The notes beneath the pieces are model-generated. The model saw nothing but the letters and a program-made list of their open reading frames with translations. It was not told the origin of the DNA and ran no database searches. The translations under genes and the position numbers were made by a program. 64,000 nt of DNA from Paenibacillus aurantius (lineage in GTDB: Bacteria; Bacillota; Bacilli; Paenibacillales; NBRC-103111), in the NCBI RefSeq assembly GCF_032268605.1, contig NZ_CP130318.1, positions 2,700,001-2,764,000 of the forward strand. The letters are read 5' to 3'. The first letter of the stretch is position 1; every line of letters begins with the position of its first letter. Positions 1 to 9,702 of this stretch are shown here, one piece after another.

Positions 1-699
1 ATGAAATTCAATAAGATCAACCCGCTTGAAGGAGCCAAACGGATCTTCAGTCTCCGAACGGCGGTGGATTTCCTAAAGTCCATTCTCAAGCTGGCGGTGA
101 TCGGCGTTGTGGTTTACAGCACCATCATGGGAAGCAAGGACCAGATCCTGGGCCTGTCCCGAATGCCGCTTGCGAATACGATGAGCTTCGTCTCCGGCCT
201 GACCGTTCAGCTCGGAATCAAAATCGGCCTCATTCTCATCGTACTGGCCGCATTCGACTACATGTACCAACGCTATGAACATGAAAAAAATCTGAAGATG
301 TCCAAGCAGGACATCAAAGACGAATATAAAAAATCCGAAGGCGATCCTCTGGTGAAAGGCAAAATCAAAGAACGCCAGCGCCGGATGGCCATGCAGCGGA
401 TGATGCAGGATGTTCCCAAGGCGGATGTCATCATCACGAACCCGACGCACTATGCGATTGCCATCAAGTATGAATCGGGGATGGAGGCGCCGAAGGTGCT
501 CGCCAAAGGAACGGATTTCATCGCCCAGAAGATCAAGGAAGTCGGAAGGGAGCACGGAATCGTCCTGATGGAGAACCGGCCGCTCGCGCGGGCCCTTCAC
601 GACCAGGTGGAGATCGGCCAGTCCATACCGGCCGATCTTTTCCAAGCGGTAGCGGAAGTATTGGCTTACGTATATAAGCTGAAAGGCAGAAGCAAGTAG
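1..699 (+). CDS. flhB: Flagellar export apparatus protein FlhB, C-terminal part (5' end outside window)
   Basis: FlhB is the membrane export-gate protein of the flagellar type III secretion system that switches substrate specificity from hook to filament. The 232 visible residues hold two hydrophobic segments (about 27-45 and 68-85), a charged linker, and the cytoplasmic domain with the self-cleavage motif NPTH at about residues 147-150. FlhB proteins are about 350-380 residues, so the N-terminal membrane part lies before base 1; the ATG at base 1 is an internal methionine, not the start. It is followed after 17 bases by flhA, as in Bacillus. The stop is TAG at 697-699. Identification is firm; only the 5' end is missing. 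Confidence 0.95.
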   Translation: MKFNKINPLEGAKRIFSLRTAVDFLKSILKLAVIGVVVYSTIMGSKDQILGLSRMPLANTMSFVSGLTVQLGIKIGLILIVLAAFDYMYQRYEHEKNLKMSKQDIKDEYKKSEGDPLVKGKIKERQRRMAMQRMMQDVPKADVIITNPTHYAIAIKYESGMEAPKVLAKGTDFIAQKIKEVGREHGIVLMENRPLARALHDQVEIGQSIPADLFQAVAEVLAYVYKLKGRSK

Positions 700-716
700 A
701 GAAGGAGACGTCGGTT

Positions 717-2750
717 ATGAAGCCAAGAGATTTGTTTGTACTGGTCGGGATTATCGGAATCGTTCTAATGATGGTCGTTCCCATTCCAACCGTCATGCTG
801 GACGTCCTGCTCGTCATTAATATTTCCCTGGCCCTGATGATTCTTCTGGTCGCCATGAACACGACGGACGCCCTGCAGTTCTCCATTTTTCCGTCCATGC
901 TTCTGATTACGACCTTATTCCGGCTGGCACTAAACGTGTCCACGACGCGGAACATTTTGTCCAAGGGCGAGGCCGGACATGTGGTGGAAACGTTCGGGTC
1001 TTTTGTCGCCGGGGATAACCTGGTCGTCGGTTTCGTTGTTTTCCTTATTCTAGTCATCGTCCAATTTATCGTAATCACCAAGGGCTCCGAGCGGGTGGCG
1101 GAGGTCGCAGCCCGGTTCACCCTCGATGCCATGCCCGGTAAGCAGATGAGCATTGATGCAGACCTGAATGCCGGAATGATCAACGAGCAGCAGGCCCGGG
1201 AACGGCGGAAGAAGATTGAGAATGAAGCGGACTTCTACGGAGCGATGGATGGAGCGAGCAAATTCGTAAAAGGAGATGCCATTGCGGGTATCGTCATTCT
1301 GATCATTAACCTGATCGGCGGGCTGATCATCGGAATGCTCTTTCTTAACAAATCCGCAGCCGAATCGGCCGCCTTGTTCTCCAAGCTGACCATCGGGGAC
1401 GGCCTCGTCAGCCAAATTCCGGCGCTGCTTATTTCCACGGCGGCCGGACTTATCGTCACGCGCGCTACATCGGAAGGAAACCTGGCCTCCGATATTACCG
1501 GTCAAATCTTGGCCTATCCCAAGCTGCTGTACGTGGTCGCCGCCACCGTGTTCGTGCTCGGGACCTTTACGCCGATCGGACCTACCGCCACCTATCCGCT
1601 CGCCATCGTTCTGGTCATCTCGGCGCGCCGCATGCAGACCAATCTCAGCCGCAAGCAGGCCGAAGAGGAGCAGATGGAGGAGGAACAACAGATCGAAGAG
1701 GTGCGCAGCCCCGAGAGTGTCATTTCGCTTCTGCAGATCGATCCCATTGAATTTGAGTTCGGCTATGGGCTTATCCCTCTGGCGGATACGCAGCAGGGAG
1801 GAGACCTTCTGGACCGGATCATCCTCATCCGCCGCCAGTGCGCCCTGGAGCTCGGGATCGTCGTGCCGGTCATCCGCATCCGGGATAACATTCAGCTGAA
1901 GCCGAATGAATATGTCATCAAGATCAAAGGTAACACCGTGGCCGGAGGAGAGCTTCTCCTAAACCACTACTTGGCCATGAGCCCGGGCTTCGACGACGAT
2001 TCCGTAACCGGTATCGAAACGACGGAACCTGCGTTCGGCCTCCCGGCCCTCTGGATAGATGAAGCGACCAAGGAAAGAGCCGAGCTTGCCAGCTATACGG
2101 TGGTCGATCCGCCGTCCGTCGTGGCCACTCATCTGACGGAAATCATCAAAAAGCATTCCTATGAGCTTCTGGGACGCCAGGAGACGAAAGCGTTGGTGGA
2201 CAATGTGAGGGAGTCGTACCCGGCCTTGGTGGATGAACTGATCCCGAGCATCCTTTCCATCGGAGACATCCAGAAGGTGCTCGCCAAGCTGCTTCGGGAA
2301 AAAATATCGGTGCGGGACATGGTAACCATCCTCGAGACCCTCGCCGATTATGGAACTTATACGAAGGATCCCGATATTCTGACCGAATACGTCCGGCAGG
2401 CGCTTTCCAGGCAAATCACCCTGCAGTATTCCGACAGGGGGGATTCCCTTAAAGTCATTACGGTAGGGCCTTCTCTAGAGAAGAAAATAGCGGAGGCGGT
2501 TCAGCAGACCGAGCAAGGCTCTTATTTGGCGCTGGACCCGTCCTCCTCCCAGATCATTTATCACCGTCTCAATGAGCAGGTGAGCAAAGCCATCCAAACG
2601 GGCCAGCAGCCGGTTATTCTGACGTCGCCGACCATTCGCATGTATTTGAGGCAGCTGCTGGAAAGAACGATGCAGGATATCCCGGTGCTGTCTTACAGTG
2701 AACTGGAGCCAAGCGTAGAAATCCAAAGCATGGGAGTGGTTAACCTGTGA
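717..2750 (+). CDS. flhA: Flagellar export apparatus protein FlhA
   Basis: FlhA forms the ring-shaped export gate of the flagellar type III secretion apparatus. The 677 residues match the usual family length. The N-terminal half carries about eight hydrophobic membrane segments, with the conserved FHIPEP-family cytoplasmic loop around residues 140-165 (DAMPGKQMSIDADL). The C-terminal half is the soluble docking domain for chaperone-substrate complexes. The ribosome site GAAGGAGA sits at 701-708, just before ATG 717. The stop overlaps the flhF start by four bases (GTGA), which suggests translational coupling. Gene order flhB-flhA-flhF-flhG is the standard Bacillus fla/che order. Confidence 0.97.
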   Translation: MKPRDLFVLVGIIGIVLMMVVPIPTVMLDVLLVINISLALMILLVAMNTTDALQFSIFPSMLLITTLFRLALNVSTTRNILSKGEAGHVVETFGSFVAGDNLVVGFVVFLILVIVQFIVITKGSERVAEVAARFTLDAMPGKQMSIDADLNAGMINEQQARERRKKIENEADFYGAMDGASKFVKGDAIAGIVILIINLIGGLIIGMLFLNKSAAESAALFSKLTIGDGLVSQIPALLISTAAGLIVTRATSEGNLASDITGQILAYPKLLYVVAATVFVLGTFTPIGPTATYPLAIVLVISARRMQTNLSRKQAEEEQMEEEQQIEEVRSPESVISLLQIDPIEFEFGYGLIPLADTQQGGDLLDRIILIRRQCALELGIVVPVIRIRDNIQLKPNEYVIKIKGNTVAGGELLLNHYLAMSPGFDDDSVTGIETTEPAFGLPALWIDEATKERAELASYTVVDPPSVVATHLTEIIKKHSYELLGRQETKALVDNVRESYPALVDELIPSILSIGDIQKVLAKLLREKISVRDMVTILETLADYGTYTKDPDILTEYVRQALSRQITLQYSDRGDSLKVITVGPSLEKKIAEAVQQTEQGSYLALDPSSSQIIYHRLNEQVSKAIQTGQQPVILTSPTIRMYLRQLLERTMQDIPVLSYSELEPSVEIQSMGVVNL

Positions 2751-4021
2751 AAGTTAAACGATATGTGGTGGACTCCATGCCGGATGCTCTACAGCAAATA
2801 AGGAACGAGCTGGGGAAAGACGCCGTTATCATCAATACGAAAGAAATCCGTACCGGAGGGTTTCTCGGGATGTTCGGGAAGAAGAGGATCGAAGTGGTGG
2901 CCGCCACCGATTCATCCGCCCCTGCGGCTGCGCCATCTGTGCCGCCTGCGTTCCCTCCTCCTGCCGTTTCGCTGCCGTTTCGGCAGCAAGCCGAGGAAAC
3001 ACGGGTACCCCCGCTCCCCAAGCGGCCTGACCCCGCGGCCGCTGCGTTTGAGCAAAGACTGCCTTACGTGCCTGATGTCCTTACGGAGGGAGAGACGGCG
3101 GCTCTTACCGGGATTCCGCAGCGAAACGGAGGCCGTTCTTCAGGAAGTGAAGAGACCCTGCTGGAGGAGATCCGCCAGATGAAGGAGATGGTCACCCGAC
3201 TCTCCCGCAGAACGGATTCCGGATCTCCTGCCCGCCATCCGCTCTTAGAACGGCTGCACAGCCGGCTCCTGGAGCAGGAAATCCGCCCGGATCTCGCGGA
3301 GCATATTGTGGACTGCCTGGAAGCGGAAGAGAGGGAGGGCGTGGAATGGACGGAAGAAACCGTTCGGGAGAACGCCTCTGCTCTTCTGAAGGAACGAATG
3401 GGAGGACGAAAAGGGGAGCAGATTTCGCCCCATACGCAAATCGTTCATTTCGTCGGTCCTACCGGTGTCGGCAAAACGACGACGATCGCCAAGCTGGCCG
3501 CCGAGCAGGTTCTCAAGCACCAGCGCAAGGTCGGGTTCATCACCTCGGATACGTATCGGATCGCGGCCGTCGAACAGCTGAAGACCTACGCCACCATCCT
3601 TAACGTCCCTCTGGAGGTAGTCTTCTCTCCACAGGATCTGCATAAGGCGTTCGAGAAGCTTGCCCATTGTGACATGATTTTCATGGACACCGCCGGCCGA
3701 AACTTCCGCAATGAAATGTATGTCTCCGAGCTGAACGCGCTTTTGCAGACCAAGGGGAGAAGCGAAACGATTCTGGTTCTAAGCTTGACCACCAAATACA
3801 AAGACATGAAAGTGATCGCCGAGAACTTCATGAAATTCAAACTGGATAAAGTGCTCTTCACCAAAATGGATGAAACCGATTCGTACGGTGCGGTGGTTAA
3901 CCTCGTTAATGATTTTCCTCTCCAGCTGTCCTATTTGACCAACGGACAGAACGTTCCGGACGATATCGTTCCGGCGGATGTTAACCGGCTGGCCGAGCTT
4001 CTTCTGGAGGATCTGTCATGA
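2747..4021 (+). CDS. flhF: Flagellar SRP-type GTPase FlhF
   Basis: FlhF is an SRP-family GTPase that helps set the site and number of flagella, working with FlhG. The 424-residue product has a basic N-terminal domain, a long proline/alanine-rich and low-complexity linker (about 60-140), and a C-terminal NG domain with P-loop GPTGVGKTTT (about residue 240), DTAGR and the TKMDETDSYG guanine-binding region. It is longer than the B. subtilis protein (about 366 residues), mostly through the linker. The GTG start overlaps the flhA stop, and the stop overlaps the flhG ATG by four bases, so flhA-flhF-flhG are probably coupled. Confidence 0.95.
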   Translation: MKVKRYVVDSMPDALQQIRNELGKDAVIINTKEIRTGGFLGMFGKKRIEVVAATDSSAPAAAPSVPPAFPPPAVSLPFRQQAEETRVPPLPKRPDPAAAAFEQRLPYVPDVLTEGETAALTGIPQRNGGRSSGSEETLLEEIRQMKEMVTRLSRRTDSGSPARHPLLERLHSRLLEQEIRPDLAEHIVDCLEAEEREGVEWTEETVRENASALLKERMGGRKGEQISPHTQIVHFVGPTGVGKTTTIAKLAAEQVLKHQRKVGFITSDTYRIAAVEQLKTYATILNVPLEVVFSPQDLHKAFEKLAHCDMIFMDTAGRNFRNEMYVSELNALLQTKGRSETILVLSLTTKYKDMKVIAENFMKFKLDKVLFTKMDETDSYGAVVNLVNDFPLQLSYLTNGQNVPDDIVPADVNRLAELLLEDLS

Positions 4022-4887
4022 GTGACCAGGCTCAAAGCTTAAGAAATTTAATTCTAACGCGGCAGGCTTCCTCTGTTAAGAACACACGGGTCATCACGGT
4101 GACGAGCGGAAAAGGGGGAGTGGGAAAGTCCAACTTCACTTTGAATTTTGCCTTAACTCTACAGAAGCGGGGCTACCAGGTGCTCATCTTCGATGCGGAT
4201 ATTGGGTTGGCCAATATCGACGTGCTCATGGGAGTGGCTTCTCCGTACAGCCTGTATCACCTTCTCAAGAAGGAAAAAAACATCTGGGACATCATCCAGA
4301 CAGGGCCGCACGGGCTGCGGTTCATTGCGGGAGGCTCCGGTTTTACCGATCTGCTGCGGTTAAAGGACAGCGAGCTCGATTATTTCTCGGATCAGATCAG
4401 CCAGCTGAACGGTCATGTCGATTTTATTCTGTTTGATACCGGAGCCGGGCTTTCCAAAGAAACTTTAAAATTTATTCTCGCCGCTCATGAAACGTTCGTG
4501 GTCACCACACCCGAGCCGACTTCCATCACCGATGCCTATGCCATTATCAAAATGGTTCACAGCGAGGAGAAAAACGTTCCCTTCCGGCTCGTAATCAACC
4601 GGGTATCGGATGACCGGGAAGGGCTTCAGACGGCGGATAAGATCCGTCTTGTGGCGAAGCGGTTTCTGCAGCTGGATATTCCCATCCTGGGCTATGTGGC
4701 GGATGACAGCTCGGTAACCAAAGCCGTGAAGAAGCAGACCCCGTTCACCGTAGCGTTTCCGGGCAGCCCGGCCGCCCGAAGCCTGGAGGAGCTGGTCGAT
4801 CATTTTATCAAGGGCCAGCAAATGGAGCCGGTCCACACCGGTGGGGTAAAGGGCTTTCTGCATCGGATGATCCGGCTGCTTAAATAA
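4018..4887 (+). CDS. flhG: MinD/ParA-like ATPase FlhG (YlxH)
   Basis: FlhG is a MinD-type ATPase that stimulates FlhF GTPase activity and controls flagellar number and basal-body placement. The 289-residue protein shows the deviant Walker A motif SGKGGVGKS at about residues 30-38, DADIGLANIDVLMG (about 59-72), and DTGAGL as the Walker B-like region. The short basic and hydrophobic C-terminus (HRMIRLLK) could be the amphipathic membrane-targeting helix of MinD proteins. An N-terminal DQAQSLR segment resembles the FlhF-activating motif of FlhG. Overlap with flhF and a position just before cheB match Bacillus. Confidence 0.94.
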   Translation: MSDQAQSLRNLILTRQASSVKNTRVITVTSGKGGVGKSNFTLNFALTLQKRGYQVLIFDADIGLANIDVLMGVASPYSLYHLLKKEKNIWDIIQTGPHGLRFIAGGSGFTDLLRLKDSELDYFSDQISQLNGHVDFILFDTGAGLSKETLKFILAAHETFVVTTPEPTSITDAYAIIKMVHSEEKNVPFRLVINRVSDDREGLQTADKIRLVAKRFLQLDIPILGYVADDSSVTKAVKKQTPFTVAFPGSPAARSLEELVDHFIKGQQMEPVHTGGVKGFLHRMIRLLK

Positions 4888-4937
4888 TCCGCTTGGCCTG
4901 CACAAGGATAGATAGACAGCTGAGAAGGAGGGATTCT

Positions 4938-6017
4938 ATGGCTTATCAAGTGCTGGTGGTGGATGATTCGGTCTTTATGCGCAAAATCATTTCCGATATG
5001 GTCGGAGAAGATTCGCGTTTCCATGTGGCGGGAACGGCCAAGAACGGGCGGGAAGCCCTTGAGAAGGTCAAGGAGCTGAACCCCGACGTCATCACCATGG
5101 ATGTGGAGATGCCCGTTATGGATGGCCTTGAGGCCCTGGCTCTGATTATGAAGGAGAAGCCGACACCGGTCATTATGCTCAGCAGCCTGACTCAGGAAGG
5201 GGCCATGGAAACGGTCAAAGCCTTGGAACGAGGAGCCGTCGATTTCCTCCAGAAGCCATCCGGCTCCGTTTCGTTCGATCTGCATAAAGTGAGAGAGCTG
5301 CTTCACGAGAAGCTCTTGGCCGCCGTACACTCCAAAGTCCTTCCTGCTTGGGTGCAGGACGCGGCGCCGGAGCCGGTCCTTCCTCGGGTGCGACAGATAA
5401 AAGAAACCAGCCCCGAGGGGTCCTTCGAGCATTTGGTCGCCATGGGAACCTCAACCGGAGGGCCAAGAGCCCTCCATGCCGTCATTTCCGGTCTTCCCGC
5501 CGACTTCCCGGCACCGGTCCTTGTGGTGCAGCATATGCCGCCCAAATTCACCAAGTCTCTGGCGGACCGGCTTAATGCCGTTTCTCCCCTTCTTGTGAAG
5601 GAAGCGGAGGACGGGGAAGGGGTGGAAAGGGGAAAGGTTCTCCTTGCGCCGGGAGGCTATCATATGGCGATGGTTCAGGAGAATGGCGGACATTTCCGGA
5701 TCAAGCTTACGGAGGAGGAGCCCCGCATGGGTCACCGGCCTTCGGTTGACTATCTGTTTGAATCGCTGCTTCCATTCCGCCGACTGAAGCGCCATATCGT
5801 CCTGATGACAGGCATGGGAAGCGACGGAGCGAAGGGAATGCTCGCGTTGCGCCAGGCAGGAGCCTTTTCCACGACAGCGGAATCCGAAGAGTCGTGTGTG
5901 GTTTACGGAATGCCGAGGGCGGCGGTCCATCTAAACGGGGCGATGCATGTTCAGCCTCTTCCCCGAATCGCCTCCCATCTGGTCCGCCTGACGGAGGATG
6001 GGATCGACAGAAGATAG
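4938..6017 (+). CDS. cheB: Chemotaxis protein-glutamate methylesterase CheB
   Basis: CheB demethylates (and deamidates) chemoreceptors and is activated by phosphorylation from CheA. The N-terminal receiver domain has D9, D10 and the likely phosphoacceptor D55 (ITMDVEMP). The C-terminal esterase domain has the catalytic triad motifs GTSTGGP (Ser), QHMPP (His) and GMGSDGA (Asp). An upstream TTG at 4893 would add 15 residues, but ATG 4938 is preferred because the strong site GAGAAGGAGGG lies just before it and the receiver fold begins there (359 residues). Neighbours are flhG and cheA. No cheR or cheY is present in this window. Confidence 0.96.
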   Translation: MAYQVLVVDDSVFMRKIISDMVGEDSRFHVAGTAKNGREALEKVKELNPDVITMDVEMPVMDGLEALALIMKEKPTPVIMLSSLTQEGAMETVKALERGAVDFLQKPSGSVSFDLHKVRELLHEKLLAAVHSKVLPAWVQDAAPEPVLPRVRQIKETSPEGSFEHLVAMGTSTGGPRALHAVISGLPADFPAPVLVVQHMPPKFTKSLADRLNAVSPLLVKEAEDGEGVERGKVLLAPGGYHMAMVQENGGHFRIKLTEEEPRMGHRPSVDYLFESLLPFRRLKRHIVLMTGMGSDGAKGMLALRQAGAFSTTAESEESCVVYGMPRAAVHLNGAMHVQPLPRIASHLVRLTEDGIDRR

Positions 6018-6057
6018 CCGCAAGGACAAGCTTTGAATATTAGCGGGGGTGCTTTAG

Positions 6058-8094
6058 TTGGAACTCAATCAATATCTATCCATGTTTATCGATGAATCCA
6101 CCGAACATCTGCAGGCCATCAACGAGAACTTGCTCGGTCTCGAACAGAATCCTGAAGATACGTCGATCGTTCATACCATTTTTCGTTCCGCCCATACCCT
6201 GAAAGGAATGTCGGCTACGATGGGCTTTGAGGATCTGGCCTCTCTTACGCATGAGATGGAGAACGTTCTGGATCTTGTAAGGAACCACAAGCTCGCGATG
6301 AATTCGTTTATCTTCGATTGTTTGTTCAAGAGCACGGATGCTCTCGAGGCTATGGTTCAGGATATCATCGGGGGAGGCACCGGGAAAGCCGATGTCACCG
6401 AAATTGTCCTCGCCCTCAAGTCTATCGTAAGCGGCGATTACGGTAAGGGGGAAGCTTCACCAGCATCAGCTGCCGGCTTTAGCCCGGGAGGGGAGCTCGA
6501 TGATTTTCAGCTTTCCATCCTCGAGCAGTCTCTCGCATCAGGGTTTCACGTCTACCGCATCCAGGTGGCCGTTCAGGAAAATTGTGTCTTGAAGGCCGCC
6601 CGTGCCTATATGGTCTTTAACGTGCTGGAACAGAGCGGAGAGGTCGTCAAATCGATTCCTTCTGTCGAAGAAATCGAACAAGAGAAATTCGACCGCACCT
6701 TCACCGTCTATTTCGTTACGCAGGTGGATGGACAAACCTTGGAGGAAAGCATCACTGGCGTATCGGAGATTGAATCGGCGTCCGCGGCCGGTCTCGATTC
6801 CGACTCGCTCAAGGGTTGGGCGCAGCCGGCGGAATCGTCTGTTCCTGCAGCCGCCGCCGAGCTTCAGGAAGCCAAGGCACAAGCCGCCGCAGCCACGGCG
6901 GCACCGGCCAGACCGGCGGCCGCTCAGACGAATGCCCCGGTGGCAAGCCGGACCATCCGCGTGGATATCGAACGCTTGGATACGCTGATGAACCTGTTCA
7001 GCGAGCTTCTGATCGACCGGGTAAGACTGGAGCAGCTGGCAGCGGAAATCCGCCGCAGCGATCTCGTGGAAACCGTGGAGCATATGTCCCGGGTCAGCAG
7101 TGACCTGCAGAACATTGTCCTTAAGCTCCGCATGGTTCCGGTCGAAACGGTTTTCAACCGCTTCCCCAGAATGATCCGAGATATTGCCAAGTCCTTGGAC
7201 AAGAAGGTGGATCTGGTCGTCACCGGCTCAGAGACCGAGCTGGACCGTACGGTTATCGATGAAATCGGGGATCCGCTTGTTCACCTGCTGCGAAACGCGG
7301 TCGATCATGGAATCGAGACGGTATCGGAACGGATAGCGGCTGGAAAGAACGAAACGGGAACCATTCATCTCCGAGCTTTTCACAGCGGCAACCACGTCTT
7401 TATCGAGATCGAAGAAGACGGCCGGGGCATCAACCGCGAGAAGGTTCTTCAGACCGCGATCAAGAACGGGGTCATCACCAAGGAGCAGTCGGCCAAAATG
7501 GCGGATGACGAGGTGCAGCAGCTGATCTTTGCCTCGGGCTTCAGCACCGCCGACAAGATTTCGGATATTTCCGGAAGAGGCGTCGGTCTGGACGTGGTGA
7601 AGACGAAGATCCAGTCCTTAGGCGGACATGTCGGGATAGATTCCAAATGGGGACTCGGAACGAAGTTTTCCGTCCAGCTTCCGCTCACCCTATCCATCAT
7701 TGCGGCGATGCTGGTTCGCGTTGGCCAGGAGAAATATGCCATCCCGCTGTCCTCCATCGTTGAAACGGCTGCCGTTCCGGCGGACAGAATCCGTTCGGTG
7801 CACGGCAACAAGCTGATGGATTACCGGAAGGCCGTGGTGCCGGTTCTGTCGCTTGAGGAGGTTTTGGATGTGCCCAAACATGATGAAGCGGGAAGAGCAG
7901 AGGTCAACATGGTGATTATCCGCAAAGGGGACAGACAGGCTGCCCTAATCGTGGATGAGTTTATCGGGCAGCAGGAAATTGTCCTTAAGTCCTTAGGCAG
8001 CTATTTGACTCAAGTGTTTTCCATATCGGGAGCAACCATCCTTGGCGATGGCCAGGTCGCTTTGATCCTGGATCCGAACGCATTGATCAAGTAA
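6058..8094 (+). CDS. cheA: Chemotaxis sensor histidine kinase CheA
   Basis: CheA autophosphorylates on receptor signals and phosphorylates CheY and CheB. The 678 residues contain an Hpt domain with phosphoacceptor His46 (FRSAHTLKGM), a P2 response-regulator binding domain (about 160-245), an alanine/proline-rich linker (about 255-300), a dimerisation helix pair, the HATPase domain with N-box LLRNAVDHG and G1 box EDGRGIN, and a C-terminal CheW-like domain. The start is TTG at 6058, preceded by a G-rich site at about 6043-6049. It sits 40 bases after cheB and 29 bases before cheW, inside the fla/che operon. Confidence 0.97.
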   Translation: MELNQYLSMFIDESTEHLQAINENLLGLEQNPEDTSIVHTIFRSAHTLKGMSATMGFEDLASLTHEMENVLDLVRNHKLAMNSFIFDCLFKSTDALEAMVQDIIGGGTGKADVTEIVLALKSIVSGDYGKGEASPASAAGFSPGGELDDFQLSILEQSLASGFHVYRIQVAVQENCVLKAARAYMVFNVLEQSGEVVKSIPSVEEIEQEKFDRTFTVYFVTQVDGQTLEESITGVSEIESASAAGLDSDSLKGWAQPAESSVPAAAAELQEAKAQAAAATAAPARPAAAQTNAPVASRTIRVDIERLDTLMNLFSELLIDRVRLEQLAAEIRRSDLVETVEHMSRVSSDLQNIVLKLRMVPVETVFNRFPRMIRDIAKSLDKKVDLVVTGSETELDRTVIDEIGDPLVHLLRNAVDHGIETVSERIAAGKNETGTIHLRAFHSGNHVFIEIEEDGRGINREKVLQTAIKNGVITKEQSAKMADDEVQQLIFASGFSTADKISDISGRGVGLDVVKTKIQSLGGHVGIDSKWGLGTKFSVQLPLTLSIIAAMLVRVGQEKYAIPLSSIVETAAVPADRIRSVHGNKLMDYRKAVVPVLSLEEVLDVPKHDEAGRAEVNMVIIRKGDRQAALIVDEFIGQQEIVLKSLGSYLTQVFSISGATILGDGQVALILDPNALIK

Positions 8095-8123
8095 GGACCA
8101 TTATAGTGATGGAGGGGTTCAGC

Positions 8124-8585
8124 ATGGCAGAAGAGTTGAAGGTAATCGTATTTGCATTGGGCCGTGAAGAATACGGCGTAGAGGTAGAGAAGGTAAAGAC
8201 GATCGAACGAATGCAACCCATGACGCGGGTGCCCAAGACGCCGGCCTTTATTCGCGGTGTCATCAACCTCCGGGGAGTGGTGGTGCCCGTCATCGACTTG
8301 AGGGAACGATTCGGCTTGGAAACCAGCGAATACACCGATAACACCCGAATTATTATCGTCGCGGTCAATGACCTGGAGGTCGGGCTGATTGTGGATTCCG
8401 CCAATGATGTCATCGACGTGGACTCCGATTCGATCAGCGAAGCTCCTGAATTAGTAGGAGGAATCCGGGCCAAATATTTACGCGGAATTGCCCGGATCGG
8501 AGATGACCGCATCCTGGTCCTTCTGAATCTATCGGAAGTACTCAACCGGAAAGAGATTATTCAGCTGGAGCACCTGGAGGACTAG
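8124..8585 (+). CDS. cheW: Chemotaxis adaptor CheW
   Basis: CheW couples chemoreceptors to CheA in the polar array. The protein is a single CheW domain with typical blocks VEKVKTIERM, FIRGVINLRG and VVPVIDLRERFG near residues 20-70. ATG 8124 is preferred to an upstream GTG at 8106 because GGAGGGG at 8111-8117 fits it well, giving 153 residues, the usual CheW size. It lies between cheA and cheC with a five-base gap to cheC, so cotranslation is likely. Confidence 0.95.
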   Translation: MAEELKVIVFALGREEYGVEVEKVKTIERMQPMTRVPKTPAFIRGVINLRGVVVPVIDLRERFGLETSEYTDNTRIIIVAVNDLEVGLIVDSANDVIDVDSDSISEAPELVGGIRAKYLRGIARIGDDRILVLLNLSEVLNRKEIIQLEHLED

Positions 8586-8590
8586 GCCGC

Positions 8591-9208
8591 GTGAAGGAAT
8601 GGAAGCCACTCGCCGAATTTCAATTGGACGTTCTAAAGGAAGTGGGCAATATCGGCGCGGGTCATGCAGCGACCGCGTTATCCAATCTGCTCGATAAACC
8701 GGTGGACATGCTGGTTCCCCAGGTCCGCCTCGTTCCCTTCGAAGGCATTTCGGAAAGTGTCGGCGGCGCGGAGGAAGTGGTGGTGGCCATTTACTTAAGG
8801 GTAGAGGGCGAAACACCGGGGAATATGTTTTTTATCTTATCCGAAGAATCCGCCAAAGGACTTCTTCGGAACCTAGCCGGGATGGAAACCGAGAAAGAAG
8901 ACGGTTTTACCGATATGGAGTTATCGGCTCTGAACGAGATCGGCAACATTCTGGCCGGTTCCTATTTAAGCTCTCTCGCCGACTTAACCAAGCTCAACAT
9001 GGCCCCTACGGTTCCGGCTCTCGCCATGGATATGGCCGGTGCCATCCTAAGCTACGGGCTGCTCCAGCACGGGCAGATGGGGGACCACGCCTTGTTCATC
9101 GACACCAAGTTTCTGAACGGGGAAGAGGAAGTCGAAGGCCGATTCTTTCTCATACCGGATCCCGATTCCTTCGATGTTCTGTTCTCTGCATTGGGAGTCA
9201 CATCATGA
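8591..9208 (+). CDS. cheC: CheY-P phosphatase CheC
   Basis: CheC dephosphorylates CheY-P and binds CheD in Bacillus-type chemotaxis. The 205-residue protein has two copies of the phosphatase signature: D13-x3-E17-x2-N20 (DVLKEVGN) and a second SALNEIGN at about residues 114-121. Two intact sites are typical of true CheC rather than FliY or CheX. GTG 8591 is used, with the site GGAGG at 8576-8580 lying inside the end of cheW. The last four bases overlap cheD. Confidence 0.95.
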   Translation: MKEWKPLAEFQLDVLKEVGNIGAGHAATALSNLLDKPVDMLVPQVRLVPFEGISESVGGAEEVVVAIYLRVEGETPGNMFFILSEESAKGLLRNLAGMETEKEDGFTDMELSALNEIGNILAGSYLSSLADLTKLNMAPTVPALAMDMAGAILSYGLLQHGQMGDHALFIDTKFLNGEEEVEGRFFLIPDPDSFDVLFSALGVTS

Positions 9209-9699
9209 AGTCGTCCAATCTGATTAAGGTCGGAATGGCTGATCTGCAGGTGGCCGCCCAACCGGACGTTCTGAAATCAGCCGGGCTGGGTTCCTGCGTG
9301 GGAGTTACGTTGTTCGACCCCGAGAGCCGGGTGGGGGGGATGGCGCACATCATGCTTCCTTCCTCCGATATTGCGAGAGAAGGTCAGCTAAATCTGGCGA
9401 AGTATGCGGACACCGCCATTCCCGAGCTCATCCGGTTAATGGTCAGCCGGGGAGCCTCTGTAAAGAGACTGGAATCCAAAATGGCGGGCGGGTCCCAGAT
9501 GTTTGCCTTCTCGACCGGAAGCGACAGCATGCGGATCGGACCGAGAAACGCGGAATCGTGCAAAACCATGCTGAGCAAATACGCAATCCCGCTTATGGCG
9601 GAAGACACGGGAGGGAACCATGGACGAACCATTGAATTTGACTGTTCGACGGGTGTCTTATCGGTGCGCAGTGTGCAAAAGGGCAGCAAGGAATTGTAA
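9205..9699 (+). CDS. cheD: Chemoreceptor glutamine deamidase CheD
   Basis: CheD deamidates receptor glutamines and, bound to CheC, provides a feedback loop in Bacillus-type chemotaxis. The 164 residues show the conserved catalytic region: C31 in LGSCVG, H48 in MAHIMLP. The family uses a Cys-His-Thr triad; the Cys and His are obvious here. ATG 9205 overlaps the cheC stop (ATGA), which fits coupled production of the CheC-CheD pair. Only three bases separate it from the next small gene. Confidence 0.94.
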   Translation: MKSSNLIKVGMADLQVAAQPDVLKSAGLGSCVGVTLFDPESRVGGMAHIMLPSSDIAREGQLNLAKYADTAIPELIRLMVSRGASVKRLESKMAGGSQMFAFSTGSDSMRIGPRNAESCKTMLSKYAIPLMAEDTGGNHGRTIEFDCSTGVLSVRSVQKGSKEL

Positions 9700-9702
9700 A
9701 TC

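Noticed and set aside
1-3. ATG at base 1 as the start of flhB
   Set aside because: FlhB proteins are about 130 residues longer at the N-terminus and the first membrane segments are missing, so this is an internal methionine cut by the window edge.
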